Source: a virus. Taken from it: a stretch of 31,755 bases of DNA. The translations under genes and the position numbers were made by a program. Under the pieces are notes generated by a model, which saw only the letters and a program-made list of their open reading frames with translations, made no database searches and was not told where the DNA came from. Position 1 is the first letter of the stretch. The number at the start of each line of letters is the position of its first letter. The DNA is taken from positions 1 to 31,755 of IMG/VR virus record IMGVR_UViG_3300034066_000082; one strand, given 5' to 3'. Of this stretch, positions 14,457-21,061 are shown in pieces.

Positions 14457-14734
14457 AAAAAAACTCCAACCTGCTTAAACAAATTTGGCCTGTGTTGTTT
14501 CATCAGTTCCATGTCTGCTGGGTACGCTTTTTGTCCTGTTTTAACATTTTTTACAACCCAATAATTTGCCTTCTTTTCAACTCGACCATCTGCGACGACT
14601 TTGTAAGTCACCCAATCATCGGTGTGTGCTTGCGACTTCTCAAACAAAAACCACTTCTGATGTTCGTCCCTGATTTCCGCTTTCAACTTCCATCCATCGG
14701 CCTCATCAGGAATTCTTCCACCGTACGTTTTCAT
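14453..14734 (-). CDS. Small protein, first gene of the late operon, function unknown
   Basis: A 93-residue protein beginning MKTYGGRIPDEADGWKLKAE. It is rich in Lys, Trp, Tyr and Val with alternating strand-like segments (KWFLFEKSQAH, DWVTYKVVADGRVEKKANYW), suggesting a small beta barrel or sheet, and ends with a hydrophobic VGVFL. AAAGGAG lies before the ATG. It is clearly AT-richer than the packaging genes, a sign of separate origin. It is the first gene after the strong leftward promoter at 14793-14764, so it should be well expressed with the late genes. No motif allows a function call. Confidence 0.75.
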   Translation of the reverse strand: MKTYGGRIPDEADGWKLKAEIRDEHQKWFLFEKSQAHTDDWVTYKVVADGRVEKKANYWVVKNVKTGQKAYPADMELMKQHRPNLFKQVGVFL

Positions 14735-14749
14735 GCTTTGCTCCTTTGT

Positions 14750-14779
14750 CCTATAGGTTAAGCATCATATCCCTATAGG
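14750..14779. promoter_or_regulatory. Paired CCTATAGG palindromes, candidate operators at the leftward promoter
   Basis: Two perfect 8-bp palindromes CCTATAGG lie at 14750-14757 and 14772-14779, 22 bp centre to centre (about two helical turns). One is in the -35/-10 spacer and one just downstream of the -10. This placement suits a dimeric regulator acting on late transcription. Confidence 0.55.
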
Positions 14780-14793
14780 CTCATCATTGGCAA
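14764..14793 (-). promoter_or_regulatory. Leftward sigma70-like promoter for the late operon
   Basis: On the minus strand TTGCCA (14793-14788) and TATGAT (14769-14764) each match five of six consensus bases and are separated by 18 bp. Transcription would start near 14757, about 22 bases before the ATG of the first late gene. Confidence 0.65.
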
Positions 14794-14824
14794 GTTCTTT
14801 AAAAAAAATTCTGCATCATGATCT

Positions 14825-14967
14825 GCCCCTACCCTACCTCCCCTACCCCTTCCTAAAAGGGGGTAGAGGCGGGGCGGGTTTTAGGGGCAGAGTCAAGACA
14901 CTTTGCCCCTATCGCCCCTAACCACCCCAGGGGCACTTAGGGGCATTTAGGGGCGATTTTTTGGGGC
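14825..14967. repeat. Cluster of AGGGGC/GCCCCT hexamers with nested inverted repeats
   Basis: AGGGGC occurs on the plus strand at 14883, 14929, 14939 and 14949, and GCCCCT at 14825, 14905 and 14914. The three copies from 14929 are exactly 10 bp apart, one helical turn. An 11-bp perfect inverted repeat (14911-14921 with 14947-14957) is followed on the plus strand by six T. The cluster extends into the 3' end of the primase gene. It could be an origin-type iteron array, a rightward terminator, or both. The rest of 14735-14946 holds the late promoter and a C-rich hairpin (14843-14866). Confidence 0.7.
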
Positions 14968-17001
14968 ATTTTTCTGCATCAGCATTGCGCTCGCCTGTGC
15001 TTGGTTGATGAAAATCCAGCCATGCTCGAACGTCTCCAGTGTGCCTGCGTTGAGCAATTGTGCGACCAATCCGTCTGATCTGGATGCCTCTGTTTTGTTC
15101 TTGGCGGTGCGCTCTGACGCTCCATCATTGACCAGCAAGTCACGCAGCGCAGACCTGCTGATGTAGGGTAAACCCTCGCGCTCTTCTGCACCTGATGCCC
15201 ACCATGCACGCTCGACCGTGCGCACATTCTCGTCGTGCTTTGTAGGTTTTTTGTGGTGTTTTGTGGCATTCGCATCGTCGTCTGGCACGGCCACGCAGGT
15301 AGTCGCTGGGCCGCCAAACTTGGTCGTGCCCATCTCGATCACCTCCAGTTTGAAGTAGATCGTCTCGCCCTTGCTTGGCAGCTCGCGCTGCTTGGTGACA
15401 GATACAGACCTGGTGCCGTCCTTTTCTGAGACCTCAATCTCGGTGTCAATGTGCGCTCGGATGCCGGACCAGCCTCGAGCGCCTCTGGCAGCGTCCTTGC
15501 CGTTGTGGTGGATGATCATCATGGCAGCGCCTGTTGCCGTGGCCACCTGGTCGAATCTGGCCATGACTGGACCCATGTCCTCGCCGCTGTTCTCGTTCGC
15601 GCCGGCGCTCATCCTGGCCAGCGTGTCGCCGATGATCAGGCGCACCGGCTTGCCCTTGGCCACCTCAATGGCACGCACCAGCTCGATCACGTCGTGGGCA
15701 TCCTGGTCGCCAGCGTAGAAGTTCATCGGGACCGGCACCATCGCCAGGTTCTCCAGGCTGCAGCCGTGAAACTTCTTGATAGCCTGCATGCGCGACCGGA
15801 TGCTGGCCGGGGCTTCGCTGGCCAGGTAGACCACCAGGCCGGGGTCGGTCTTGCGGCCGTAGCAGTCCTCGCCAGTTGCGATGGCCGTGGCCACCGACAG
15901 CGCCCAGAAGGTCTTGCCTGAGTTGCTGTCGCCGTAGACCACCACCGAGCTGCCAATGGTCATGAGGCCTTCCACCAGCTCGTCTGGTGCCTCGTAATCG
16001 CTGCCGAGCTGGTCGCCAAAGACCACCTGCAGCTTGTCGATCACGGCTGAGCCAGTTTGCTGCACCAGCAGGCCTACCAAATCATGCCCTGCTTGGGCAT
16101 AATCGTTGGCGTCCATGCCTTCGATTGGTGGGATGATTACCCTGGCACCGAATTTCGCGCTCGCCTGGTCGGCATACTTTTGTCCAACGCCATGCTTGTC
16201 GTGGTCTGCGACGATCACAATGTCCTGTCCAATTCCAAACATGTCGCGCAGACTACCAGTTACCGGCACCAAGCTGCTGGCGCTGTAAGTGGCCACGCAT
16301 GGGCGGCCTGTCGTCTCATGGATCGTGGCCGCTGTGGCAAACCCTTCTGCCACATAAATCACGCCAGGCTCATCCAGTGAGCCTACCATCCAGAATTTTC
16401 CACCGGCCTCGCCGCCTGGGTGGTAGAGTTTTCCTCCTTCGCTGTCGATGTACTGCAAGGTGGCCAGTGCGCCATCCTTGTCGAACAGGGGCACGATCAG
16501 CCTTCCGTCTCCTGTGATCCTGGCACCGTGCGCCTGGATGCCCTTTCGCTTGAGGTACGGGTGATCGGGGCTGGCTGCTTGGGCCGCTGTCCAGATCGCC
16601 TCCACGGTCGCCGCGGCCACTTCGTGCTGCTTTTCCAAGGCTGCTTCGCGCAATGCCTTAGCCTCTGCCAGCCTCCTGGCGTGGGCCATCTCCTCTGTGG
16701 CTGTCAGCCTCCTGCCAACGTCAGCACGCCAGGGTGATTCAAACCCCATGCGCCAGCAGCCGAAGCGGCCTGCTGGAACACCATCACCGAAGACCACATA
16801 CCAGCCGGACTTGTCGCCTGTCTTGGCGCTGCCTTTGGTCCCTGACTTGAACCGGTGCAGCTTGCCATCGAAGTGGATTTCTTCTGGTGTCTCAAGCCCT
16901 GCCGCACGCATTGCATCAATGAGCTGGGCTTCTGGTGGTGCGACGAGCTTTTCTGGTGGTGGTGCCCAAGGCCCACCGAGTACTTTGGAGAGGTCAGCCA
17001 T
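14947..17001 (-). CDS. TOPRIM primase / RecA-like replicative helicase fusion
   Basis: A 684-residue replication protein. Residues about 35-130 are an N-terminal region of unclear fold. A TOPRIM primase domain follows, with catalytic Glu in YVAEGFAT (about 219) and the DxD in VADHDKHG (266-268). A RecA-like ATPase domain has Walker A GDSNSGKT (357-364), Walker B RLIIGD (454-459) and a RepA/DnaB-like HHNGKD (498-503). The C-terminal 80 residues look like a winged helix (LPYISRSALRDLL...). It should prime and unwind phage DNA; the polymerase would then come from the host or from outside the window. I chose the ATG at 17001 because GGAG lies in front; the 21-base longer form lacks this. It is encoded opposite to the other replication genes. 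Confidence 0.92.
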   Translation of the reverse strand: MADLSKVLGGPWAPPPEKLVAPPEAQLIDAMRAAGLETPEEIHFDGKLHRFKSGTKGSAKTGDKSGWYVVFGDGVPAGRFGCWRMGFESPWRADVGRRLTATEEMAHARRLAEAKALREAALEKQHEVAAATVEAIWTAAQAASPDHPYLKRKGIQAHGARITGDGRLIVPLFDKDGALATLQYIDSEGGKLYHPGGEAGGKFWMVGSLDEPGVIYVAEGFATAATIHETTGRPCVATYSASSLVPVTGSLRDMFGIGQDIVIVADHDKHGVGQKYADQASAKFGARVIIPPIEGMDANDYAQAGHDLVGLLVQQTGSAVIDKLQVVFGDQLGSDYEAPDELVEGLMTIGSSVVVYGDSNSGKTFWALSVATAIATGEDCYGRKTDPGLVVYLASEAPASIRSRMQAIKKFHGCSLENLAMVPVPMNFYAGDQDAHDVIELVRAIEVAKGKPVRLIIGDTLARMSAGANENSGEDMGPVMARFDQVATATGAAMMIIHHNGKDAARGARGWSGIRAHIDTEIEVSEKDGTRSVSVTKQRELPSKGETIYFKLEVIEMGTTKFGGPATTCVAVPDDDANATKHHKKPTKHDENVRTVERAWWASGAEEREGLPYISRSALRDLLVNDGASERTAKNKTEASRSDGLVAQLLNAGTLETFEHGWIFINQAQASAMLMQKNAPKNRP

Positions 17002-17003
17002 TT

Positions 17004-17858
17004 TTAGTCTCCACAGAAGCACGCAATGGCTTCTTCATTTTTGTCAAACATGTCTCGTTGTTCCTTGCTAAATTTCAGCATTGAAGAGTAGTTGGGTCGG
17101 TCTTTCCTGAAGTACTCCCCCCCCGTGATTCCAGGATTTGTAATTGATCCTTCCTGGCTTGCCCACCAAATTGCACGCTCTGGCTTCTCTGCGATCAATG
17201 ACAAAATCTGCGACGCGCCTTTGAGAAAACACAGGTCGCAGTTTCCGTGATAAGTCACGCCGCCAATGTTTGGCAGCCCAAGATCAAATGACTGTTTGGC
17301 CCAGAACTGTGCCACGTCCTGACGTGTCACATTGGCATCAGCAAGGGGCATAAGTCGGTGAATACCCTTCATGCCGTCTGACGGGTTGGCTCTGATCTTG
17401 GCTACTCGCCGAGGCTCATCGGCTCGGATGCCGACCATGTTGTCCCAGTCATCCCACCCTATGTGGTGTCTGCAATAGTTGGCAAATGGCTTGATCTTCA
17501 GATCGACTGTGCAAAACCTGGTCACTGGGTTCGGCAGGTAATTTTTTTTCCTGATCAGAGCCTCAAATGGCTCGCCATTTCTTGCCGCACTAGCAAAGTC
17601 AACCACTCGCACACGGTCGCGTGGCTCTTCAGCGTCCTGCCACTCCAGCCATGTGATGGGCACGCCCCAATGCTCTCCACAGTCGCGCACAAATTGCAGG
17701 GTGGCTTCGTCCTCCTTGCCGGTGTTGGCAAACATCACAACGCAGTCGTCTGGTAATCCACTGTTTGACTGCAGCACCCGCCACAGCATATAGGCGCTGG
17801 TGCGCCCACCGCTGAAGCTGATGCATGTCGGGCTGTCGATCTTAAATGGATCAGCCAT
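17004..17858 (-). CDS. PP-loop ATPase, PAPS-reductase-like
   Basis: A 284-residue protein of the adenine nucleotide alpha-hydrolase (PP-loop) superfamily. The pyrophosphate-binding loop is SFSGGRTS (14-21). Further family features are VMFANTGKEDE (41-51), RFCTVDLKIKPF (114-125) and GIRADEPRR (143-151). Cysteines at 207 and 210 (NCDLC) and 280 and 282 (CFC) could bind a metal or Fe-S centre, as in phage and Dnd-type PAPS-reductase-like proteins. True PAPS reductases make sulfite; phage relatives are of unproven function, and DNA or nucleotide sulfur modification is one idea. It is between cro and primase, overlapping cro by 8 bases. It is AT-richer than its neighbours. Confidence 0.87.
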   Translation of the reverse strand: MADPFKIDSPTCISFSGGRTSAYMLWRVLQSNSGLPDDCVVMFANTGKEDEATLQFVRDCGEHWGVPITWLEWQDAEEPRDRVRVVDFASAARNGEPFEALIRKKNYLPNPVTRFCTVDLKIKPFANYCRHHIGWDDWDNMVGIRADEPRRVAKIRANPSDGMKGIHRLMPLADANVTRQDVAQFWAKQSFDLGLPNIGGVTYHGNCDLCFLKGASQILSLIAEKPERAIWWASQEGSITNPGITGGEYFRKDRPNYSSMLKFSKEQRDMFDKNEEAIACFCGD

Positions 17859-18030
17859 TTACTGGCTCCCGATCTGCTTTCAGCACTCCCTCGGTCTTGA
17901 CCTCCAGCTCGTACTGTCGTCCCATCGGAGGGGTCTCGCCCCATGTGTAGATCACCTGGGGCCAGATGCCCAGTGCGTCGGCCAGCTTCTTCGTGCTGCC
18001 GTAGTAGTTAATTGCCTCTTGGGTCTTCAT
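17851..18030 (-). CDS. cro: Cro-like repressor, P22 Cro family
   Basis: A 59-residue DNA-binding protein matching P22 Cro (61 aa) along its length. MKTQEAINYYGSTKKLADAL corresponds to P22 MYKKDVIDHFGTQRAVAKAL, GIWPQVIYTWGE to GISDAAVSQWKE (helix-turn-helix), and YELEVKTEGVLKAD to YRLEIVTAGALKYQ. I start it at the ATG at 18030, which has GGAAGGA just upstream; a longer frame extends through the promoter region and is not credible. It is the first gene of the leftward early unit and faces the overlapping promoters at 18063-18102, where it presumably binds. No CI partner is visible. Confidence 0.9.
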   Translation of the reverse strand: MKTQEAINYYGSTKKLADALGIWPQVIYTWGETPPMGRQYELEVKTEGVLKADREPVNG

Positions 18031-18062
18031 TTCATTCCTTCCAGATAATTTTTCATGGGGTG

Positions 18063-18092
18063 TTGACATCTTAAACAGAAAAGTGCTACAGT
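18063..18092 (+). promoter_or_regulatory. Rightward early promoter
   Basis: Consensus TTGACA (18063-18068), an 18-bp spacer and TACAGT (18087-18092) preceded by TG at 18084-18085, an extended -10. Transcription would begin near 18099 and run into the Sak4-like gene, which starts at 18152 after a GGAG site. Confidence 0.75.
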
Positions 18093-18096
18093 GCAA
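18068..18096 (-). promoter_or_regulatory. Leftward early promoter for cro, overlapping the rightward one
   Basis: On the minus strand TTGCAC (18096-18091), a 17-bp spacer and TAAGAT (18073-18068). Matches to consensus are modest (three and four of six). It would drive cro, the PP-loop gene and the primase. Its two elements occupy the same DNA as those of the rightward promoter. Confidence 0.5.
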
Positions 18097-18102
18097 CCAC
18101 TG
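18089..18102. promoter_or_regulatory. Candidate Cro operator dyad
   Basis: CAGTG-CAAC-CACTG is a perfect 5-bp inverted repeat in 14 bp. It covers the rightward -10 and the leftward -35. Size and place fit a Cro dimer site, but the operator sequence of this Cro is unknown. Confidence 0.5.
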
Positions 18103-18151
18103 CGCAACCGGATGGTCCGAAAGCGCAGCAACCCAAATAGGAGAGCCACTC

Positions 18152-18829
18152 ATGGCAATCAATGTGAAGACCACCGGCAGCTTGGCTGCCAACGGTGTCA
18201 AAGTCCTGGTCTATGGCCAGGCCGGTGCTGGCAAGACCAGCCTGATCAAAACCCTTCCCAGCCCCATTGTGCTGTCGGCAGAGGGAGGCCTGCTGTCCAT
18301 CCAGGACGCCGACCTGCCATTCATCGAGATCACCTCGATGACTGAGCTGCAGGAGGCTTACACCTGGCTGACCAGCAGCGACGAGGCCAAGTCCTACAAA
18401 TCGGTGGCACTGGACAGCATCAGCGAGATCGCCGAGGTCTGCCTGAACACCGAGAAGAAGGCTACCAAAGACCCACGCCAGGCTTACGGTGCGATGCAGG
18501 AGCAGATGGCCGACATCATTCGCGCCTTCCGCGACCTGCCTGGCCGCCACGTCTACATGAGCGCCAAGCTGGAGAAGACCCAAGACGAAATGGGCCGAGT
18601 GCTGTACGCGCCCAGCATGCCTGGCAACAAGACCGGCCAGGCGCTGCCCTACTTCTTCGACGAGGTGCTGGCCCTGCGCGTTGAGAAGGATGGCGACGGA
18701 GCCACCCAGCGTGCGCTGATGTGCGACTCGGATGGCCTGTGGCTGGCCAAGGACCGCAGCGGCAAGTTGGATGCCTGGGAGGCACCGGACCTGAGCGCAG
18801 TGTTTGCCAAGATTGGGGGCAAGGCATGA
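18152..18829 (+). CDS. Sak4-like RecA-fold ATPase (single-strand annealing / recombination)
   Basis: A 225-residue P-loop ATPase of the AAA_24 / Sak4 type. Walker A is GQAGAGKT (22-29), Walker B is SVALDSISE (84-92), and the ADIIRAFRDLPGRHVYMSAK region matches the core of phage Sak4 proteins. Sak4 proteins bind ssDNA and, together with an ssDNA-binding protein, promote strand annealing or exchange. A DUF669 ssDNA-binding protein is encoded two genes downstream, which fits. GGAG lies before the ATG at 18152; a longer frame would begin inside the promoter. It is first in the rightward operon, so it is an early product presumably repressed by Cro. Confidence 0.88.
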   Translation: MAINVKTTGSLAANGVKVLVYGQAGAGKTSLIKTLPSPIVLSAEGGLLSIQDADLPFIEITSMTELQEAYTWLTSSDEAKSYKSVALDSISEIAEVCLNTEKKATKDPRQAYGAMQEQMADIIRAFRDLPGRHVYMSAKLEKTQDEMGRVLYAPSMPGNKTGQALPYFFDEVLALRVEKDGDGATQRALMCDSDGLWLAKDRSGKLDAWEAPDLSAVFAKIGGKA

Positions 18830-19041
18830 ACTATACAAAAACAGGCGGGTCAGCGTTTCCGCAAGGCAACGACCGCGTTGTAGCGGCTGTATCCATTAAA
18901 CAAAGTCAAGGCATGACCCTGCGCGACTACTTTGCGGCGAAGGCGATGCAGGGACTGATGGACGCAGCAATGCCGATGCCGGAGATTGCTCAGGCTGCAT
19001 ACCAAATGGCCGACGACATGCTGAAAGCGAGGACCGCATGA
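18826..19041 (+). CDS. Small phage protein with MTLRDYFAAKAM motif
   Basis: A 71-residue protein overlapping the Sak4-like gene by ATGA. The N-terminal 30 residues look disordered (NYTKTGGSAFPQGN). The remainder is helical, with GMTLRDYFAAKAMQGLMDAA, a motif I know from many small phage and prophage proteins of unknown function that lie in early operons. It has no Cys and no membrane segment. Its stop overlaps the next ATG. A regulatory or accessory role to recombination is possible from its place only. Confidence 0.78.
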   Translation: MNYTKTGGSAFPQGNDRVVAAVSIKQSQGMTLRDYFAAKAMQGLMDAAMPMPEIAQAAYQMADDMLKARTA

Positions 19042-19427
19042 AGACGATGGAGCAAATGGCAGCCGAATGGCTGGAGGCCAAAGAGGCCGAGCGTGTAACA
19101 GTCGAAAAGCGCCGCGACATCGAGGACTCCATGCGCAAGGTTGCAAGCATCCGTGACGACACTGAAGGCACCGAGACCCTGGCGCTCGAAGGCTTTCGGG
19201 TCAAGGTCGTGGGCCGCATCGACCGCAAGGTGGATGCAGACAAGGTGCAGGAGCTGGCCGCAGAGGCTGGCCTGACAGATCACCTCTCGACACTGTTCCG
19301 CTGGAAGCCGGAGATCAACATGGCCATCTGGAAGGCCGCCGACGAACGCATCACTCGGCCACTGGCTGGCGCAATCACGGCCAAGCCTGGCCGCCCTTCT
19401 TTCACCATTGACATCATCAAGGAGTAA
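19038..19427 (+). CDS. Conserved early protein of the Sak4/ssDNA-binding module, function unknown
   Basis: A 129-residue protein. The first 40 residues form a charged coiled coil (EWLEAKEAERVTVEKRRDIE). A mixed alpha/beta part follows, with VKVVGRIDRKVDADKVQELA, a Trp-containing LFRWKPEINMAIWKAAD, and a short beta end (RPSFTIDIIKE). I do not recognise catalytic motifs. Its arrangement recalls small coiled-coil proteins encoded beside phage recombinases such as Gp157-like proteins, but I cannot show homology. It overlaps both neighbours' control signals: ATGA at the start, and its stop codon abuts the binding site of the next gene. Confidence 0.75.
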   Translation: MKTMEQMAAEWLEAKEAERVTVEKRRDIEDSMRKVASIRDDTEGTETLALEGFRVKVVGRIDRKVDADKVQELAAEAGLTDHLSTLFRWKPEINMAIWKAADERITRPLAGAITAKPGRPSFTIDIIKE

Positions 19428-19433
19428 TTCATC

Positions 19434-19961
19434 ATGGCTTTTCTCGGACAAACTTTCGACGCAAACGAACTGCCGCAAGGCACTGGCGGCAACTTCGAGC
19501 CGCTGCCGGAAGGCAACTACAACGCCAGCATCACACAGGCTGAGCTGAAGAACACCAACGACGGTGGCGGCCAGTACATCAAGCTGCGCCTGGACATCAC
19601 CGGTCCAACGCACCAAGGCCGGGTGGTGTTCTCAAACCTCAACATCAAGAACGCAAGTGCCAAGGCCGAGGAGATCGGCCGCCAGCAGCTTGGCGAAATC
19701 ATGCGTGCGGTCGGGCTGGCCAAGGTGACCGACACCGACCAGCTCATCGGTGGCAATGTCAACGTCAAGCTGACCATTCGCGCAGCACGCACTGATGAGA
19801 AGACCGGCAAGACCTACGACGCCAGCAACGAGGTCAAGGGTTACCGAGCCATCAACGGTGGCGCAGCACCAGCAGCGTTCAAGGCTGCAGCACCCGCAGC
19901 AGCTCCGGCAGCAGCGTCTGCACCTGCCAAGGCTTCGCCGCCCTGGGTGAAATCCAAGTAA
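19434..19961 (+). CDS. DUF669 single-stranded-DNA-binding protein
   Basis: A 175-residue protein of the DUF669 family, which supplies ssDNA-binding function beside phage recombinases. Residues 1-145 contain the family blocks: F-LPEGNYNASITQAELKNT, GGGQYIKLRLDITGP, GRVVFSNLNIKN, a QQLGEIMRAVGLAKVTDTD stretch, and a VNVKLTIRAARTDEKTGK strand. An Ala/Pro-rich flexible linker (about 146-166) leads to a short PPWVKSK end, where bacterial SSB would carry an acidic protein-docking tip; here it is basic. AAGGAG precedes the ATG. It should coat ssDNA made by the helicase and nuclease and load the Sak4-like ATPase. Confidence 0.85.
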   Translation: MAFLGQTFDANELPQGTGGNFEPLPEGNYNASITQAELKNTNDGGGQYIKLRLDITGPTHQGRVVFSNLNIKNASAKAEEIGRQQLGEIMRAVGLAKVTDTDQLIGGNVNVKLTIRAARTDEKTGKTYDASNEVKGYRAINGGAAPAAFKAAAPAAAPAAASAPAKASPPWVKSK

Positions 19962-19965
19962 GCAA

Positions 19966-20000
19966 GAAAAAGCCCCAGGAACCGTGATGAACCTGGGGCT
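19966..20000 (-). terminator. Leftward-facing rho-independent terminator inside the rightward operon
   Basis: AGCCCCAGG (19971-19979) and CCTGGGGCT (19992-20000) are perfect 9-bp complements with a 12-base loop. The U-tract exists only on the minus strand, where the stem is followed by TTTTTC. It should stop leftward transcripts entering from the right, and may act as an mRNA hairpin in the rightward transcript. Confidence 0.72.
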
Positions 20001-20029
20001 GAAGTGGCAACTACCAAAAGGAGACGGGC

Positions 20030-21061
20030 ATGAAGATACCCGAGTCAGAGCATACCATCCAGGCGCTGATTGACAAAGCGCACGAAGCAAAGGCCGAGCA
20101 GCCAAGGGGCCACATGGGCTGCAGCCAGCTTGGCCACGCATGCGACCGCTGGCTGTGGCTGAGTTTTCGCTGGGCCGTGCAGCCCAAGTTCCCTGGCCGC
20201 ATCCTGCGCCTGTTCAGGCGTGGCCAGATGGAGGAGGCCACCATCGTGTCGGACCTGCGCGCCATCGGCCTCGATGTGCGTGGCTCAGGCAAACAGCAGA
20301 CGCGCGTGGACTTCGGCTGCCATGTGTCCGGCAGCCTGGACGCCATCATCGAGTCTGGCGTGCCAGAAGCGCCAAAGAAGCGCCACATTGCCGAGTTCAA
20401 GACCCACAGCAAAAAGTCATTTGACGACCTGCTCAAAGCTGGCTCGGTGGCCAGTTCCAAGCCTGAACACTTCGTCCAGATGCAGCTTTACATGCACGGC
20501 ACCGAGATTGATCGGGCCTTGTACGTGGCGGTCTGCAAGGATGACGACCGCATCTACACCGAGCGCGTGCGATACGACCAGGTGGTGGCTGAGAAGTACA
20601 TTGACCGCGGCCACCGTCTGGCGATGGAAGACCGCATGCCGCCACCGATCAGCACCGATCCATCTTGGTATCAGTGCAAGTTCTGCGATGCGCATGATTT
20701 CTGCCACCAGAGCAAGACCACCCAGCATGTGAACTGCCGCACCTGCGCCCACAGCACGGCCAAGTCGGACAGCACCTGGCATTGCGCCAAGTGGGATGAC
20801 ACGATACCGCTGGAGGCCCAGCGCACCGGATGCGAGAGCCATGTCCTGCATCCCGACTTGGTGCCTTGGCAGCGCAAGGACGGGCCGGACGAGTGGACGG
20901 CTGTGTATGAGATCAATGGCGTGAATCTGGCCAATGGCGATCCTGAGCAAGAGGGTGTCTACGGCTCCAAAGAGTTGCTGGCCAATGCCGCTGCCTGCGC
21001 CAGCGGTGATTCGTTCATCGCCGAGATGCGCAAGGATTTTGGCGGGAGGATTGTCGGATGA
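20030..21061 (+). CDS. PD-(D/E)XK nuclease, RecB/Cas4-like, with Fe-S-type cysteines and extra zinc ribbon
   Basis: A 343-residue nuclease. The catalytic core shows GSLDA (Asp 104), AEFKT (Glu 122, Lys 124) and QMQLY (150-154), the RecB-family Q-x-x-x-Y-like motif. Cys 31 or 38 near the N-terminus and CKFCDAHDFC (216, 219, 225; CxxC-x5-C) reproduce the one-plus-three cysteine plan of the 4Fe-4S staple in Cas4/AddB nucleases. After it comes a second Cys set (236, 239, 252, 268) that could bind zinc. It probably resects DNA ends to make ssDNA for the Sak4/DUF669 pair. AAAAGGAG precedes the ATG. No helicase domain is fused; a helicase is encoded downstream. Confidence 0.88.
   Translation: MKIPESEHTIQALIDKAHEAKAEQPRGHMGCSQLGHACDRWLWLSFRWAVQPKFPGRILRLFRRGQMEEATIVSDLRAIGLDVRGSGKQQTRVDFGCHVSGSLDAIIESGVPEAPKKRHIAEFKTHSKKSFDDLLKAGSVASSKPEHFVQMQLYMHGTEIDRALYVAVCKDDDRIYTERVRYDQVVAEKYIDRGHRLAMEDRMPPPISTDPSWYQCKFCDAHDFCHQSKTTQHVNCRTCAHSTAKSDSTWHCAKWDDTIPLEAQRTGCESHVLHPDLVPWQRKDGPDEWTAVYEINGVNLANGDPEQEGVYGSKELLANAAACASGDSFIAEMRKDFGGRIVG

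Noticed and set aside
14750-14779. CCTATAGG as T7-type phage RNA polymerase promoters (which contain CTATAG)
   Set aside because: The sites are short symmetric palindromes, lack the upstream conserved part of T7-type promoters, and no phage RNA polymerase gene is in the window.
14804-14820. ATCATGAT palindrome plus A/T run as a terminator
   Set aside because: The stem is too short and AT-rich to act as an intrinsic terminator.
14896-14946. A 16-codon minus-strand frame starting directly after the primase stop
   Set aside because: It has no binding site, consists of the repeat array, and is not linked to a following gene, unlike the microgene at 9033-9110.
17851-18201. A longer 116-codon form of the Cro gene
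   Set aside because: The extension would cover the promoters and dyad; the 59-codon form matches P22 Cro in length and has a strong binding site.
18086-18838. A 250-codon minus-strand frame over the Sak4-like gene
   Set aside because: Antisense shadow; the plus-strand gene has Walker motifs, promoter and binding site.
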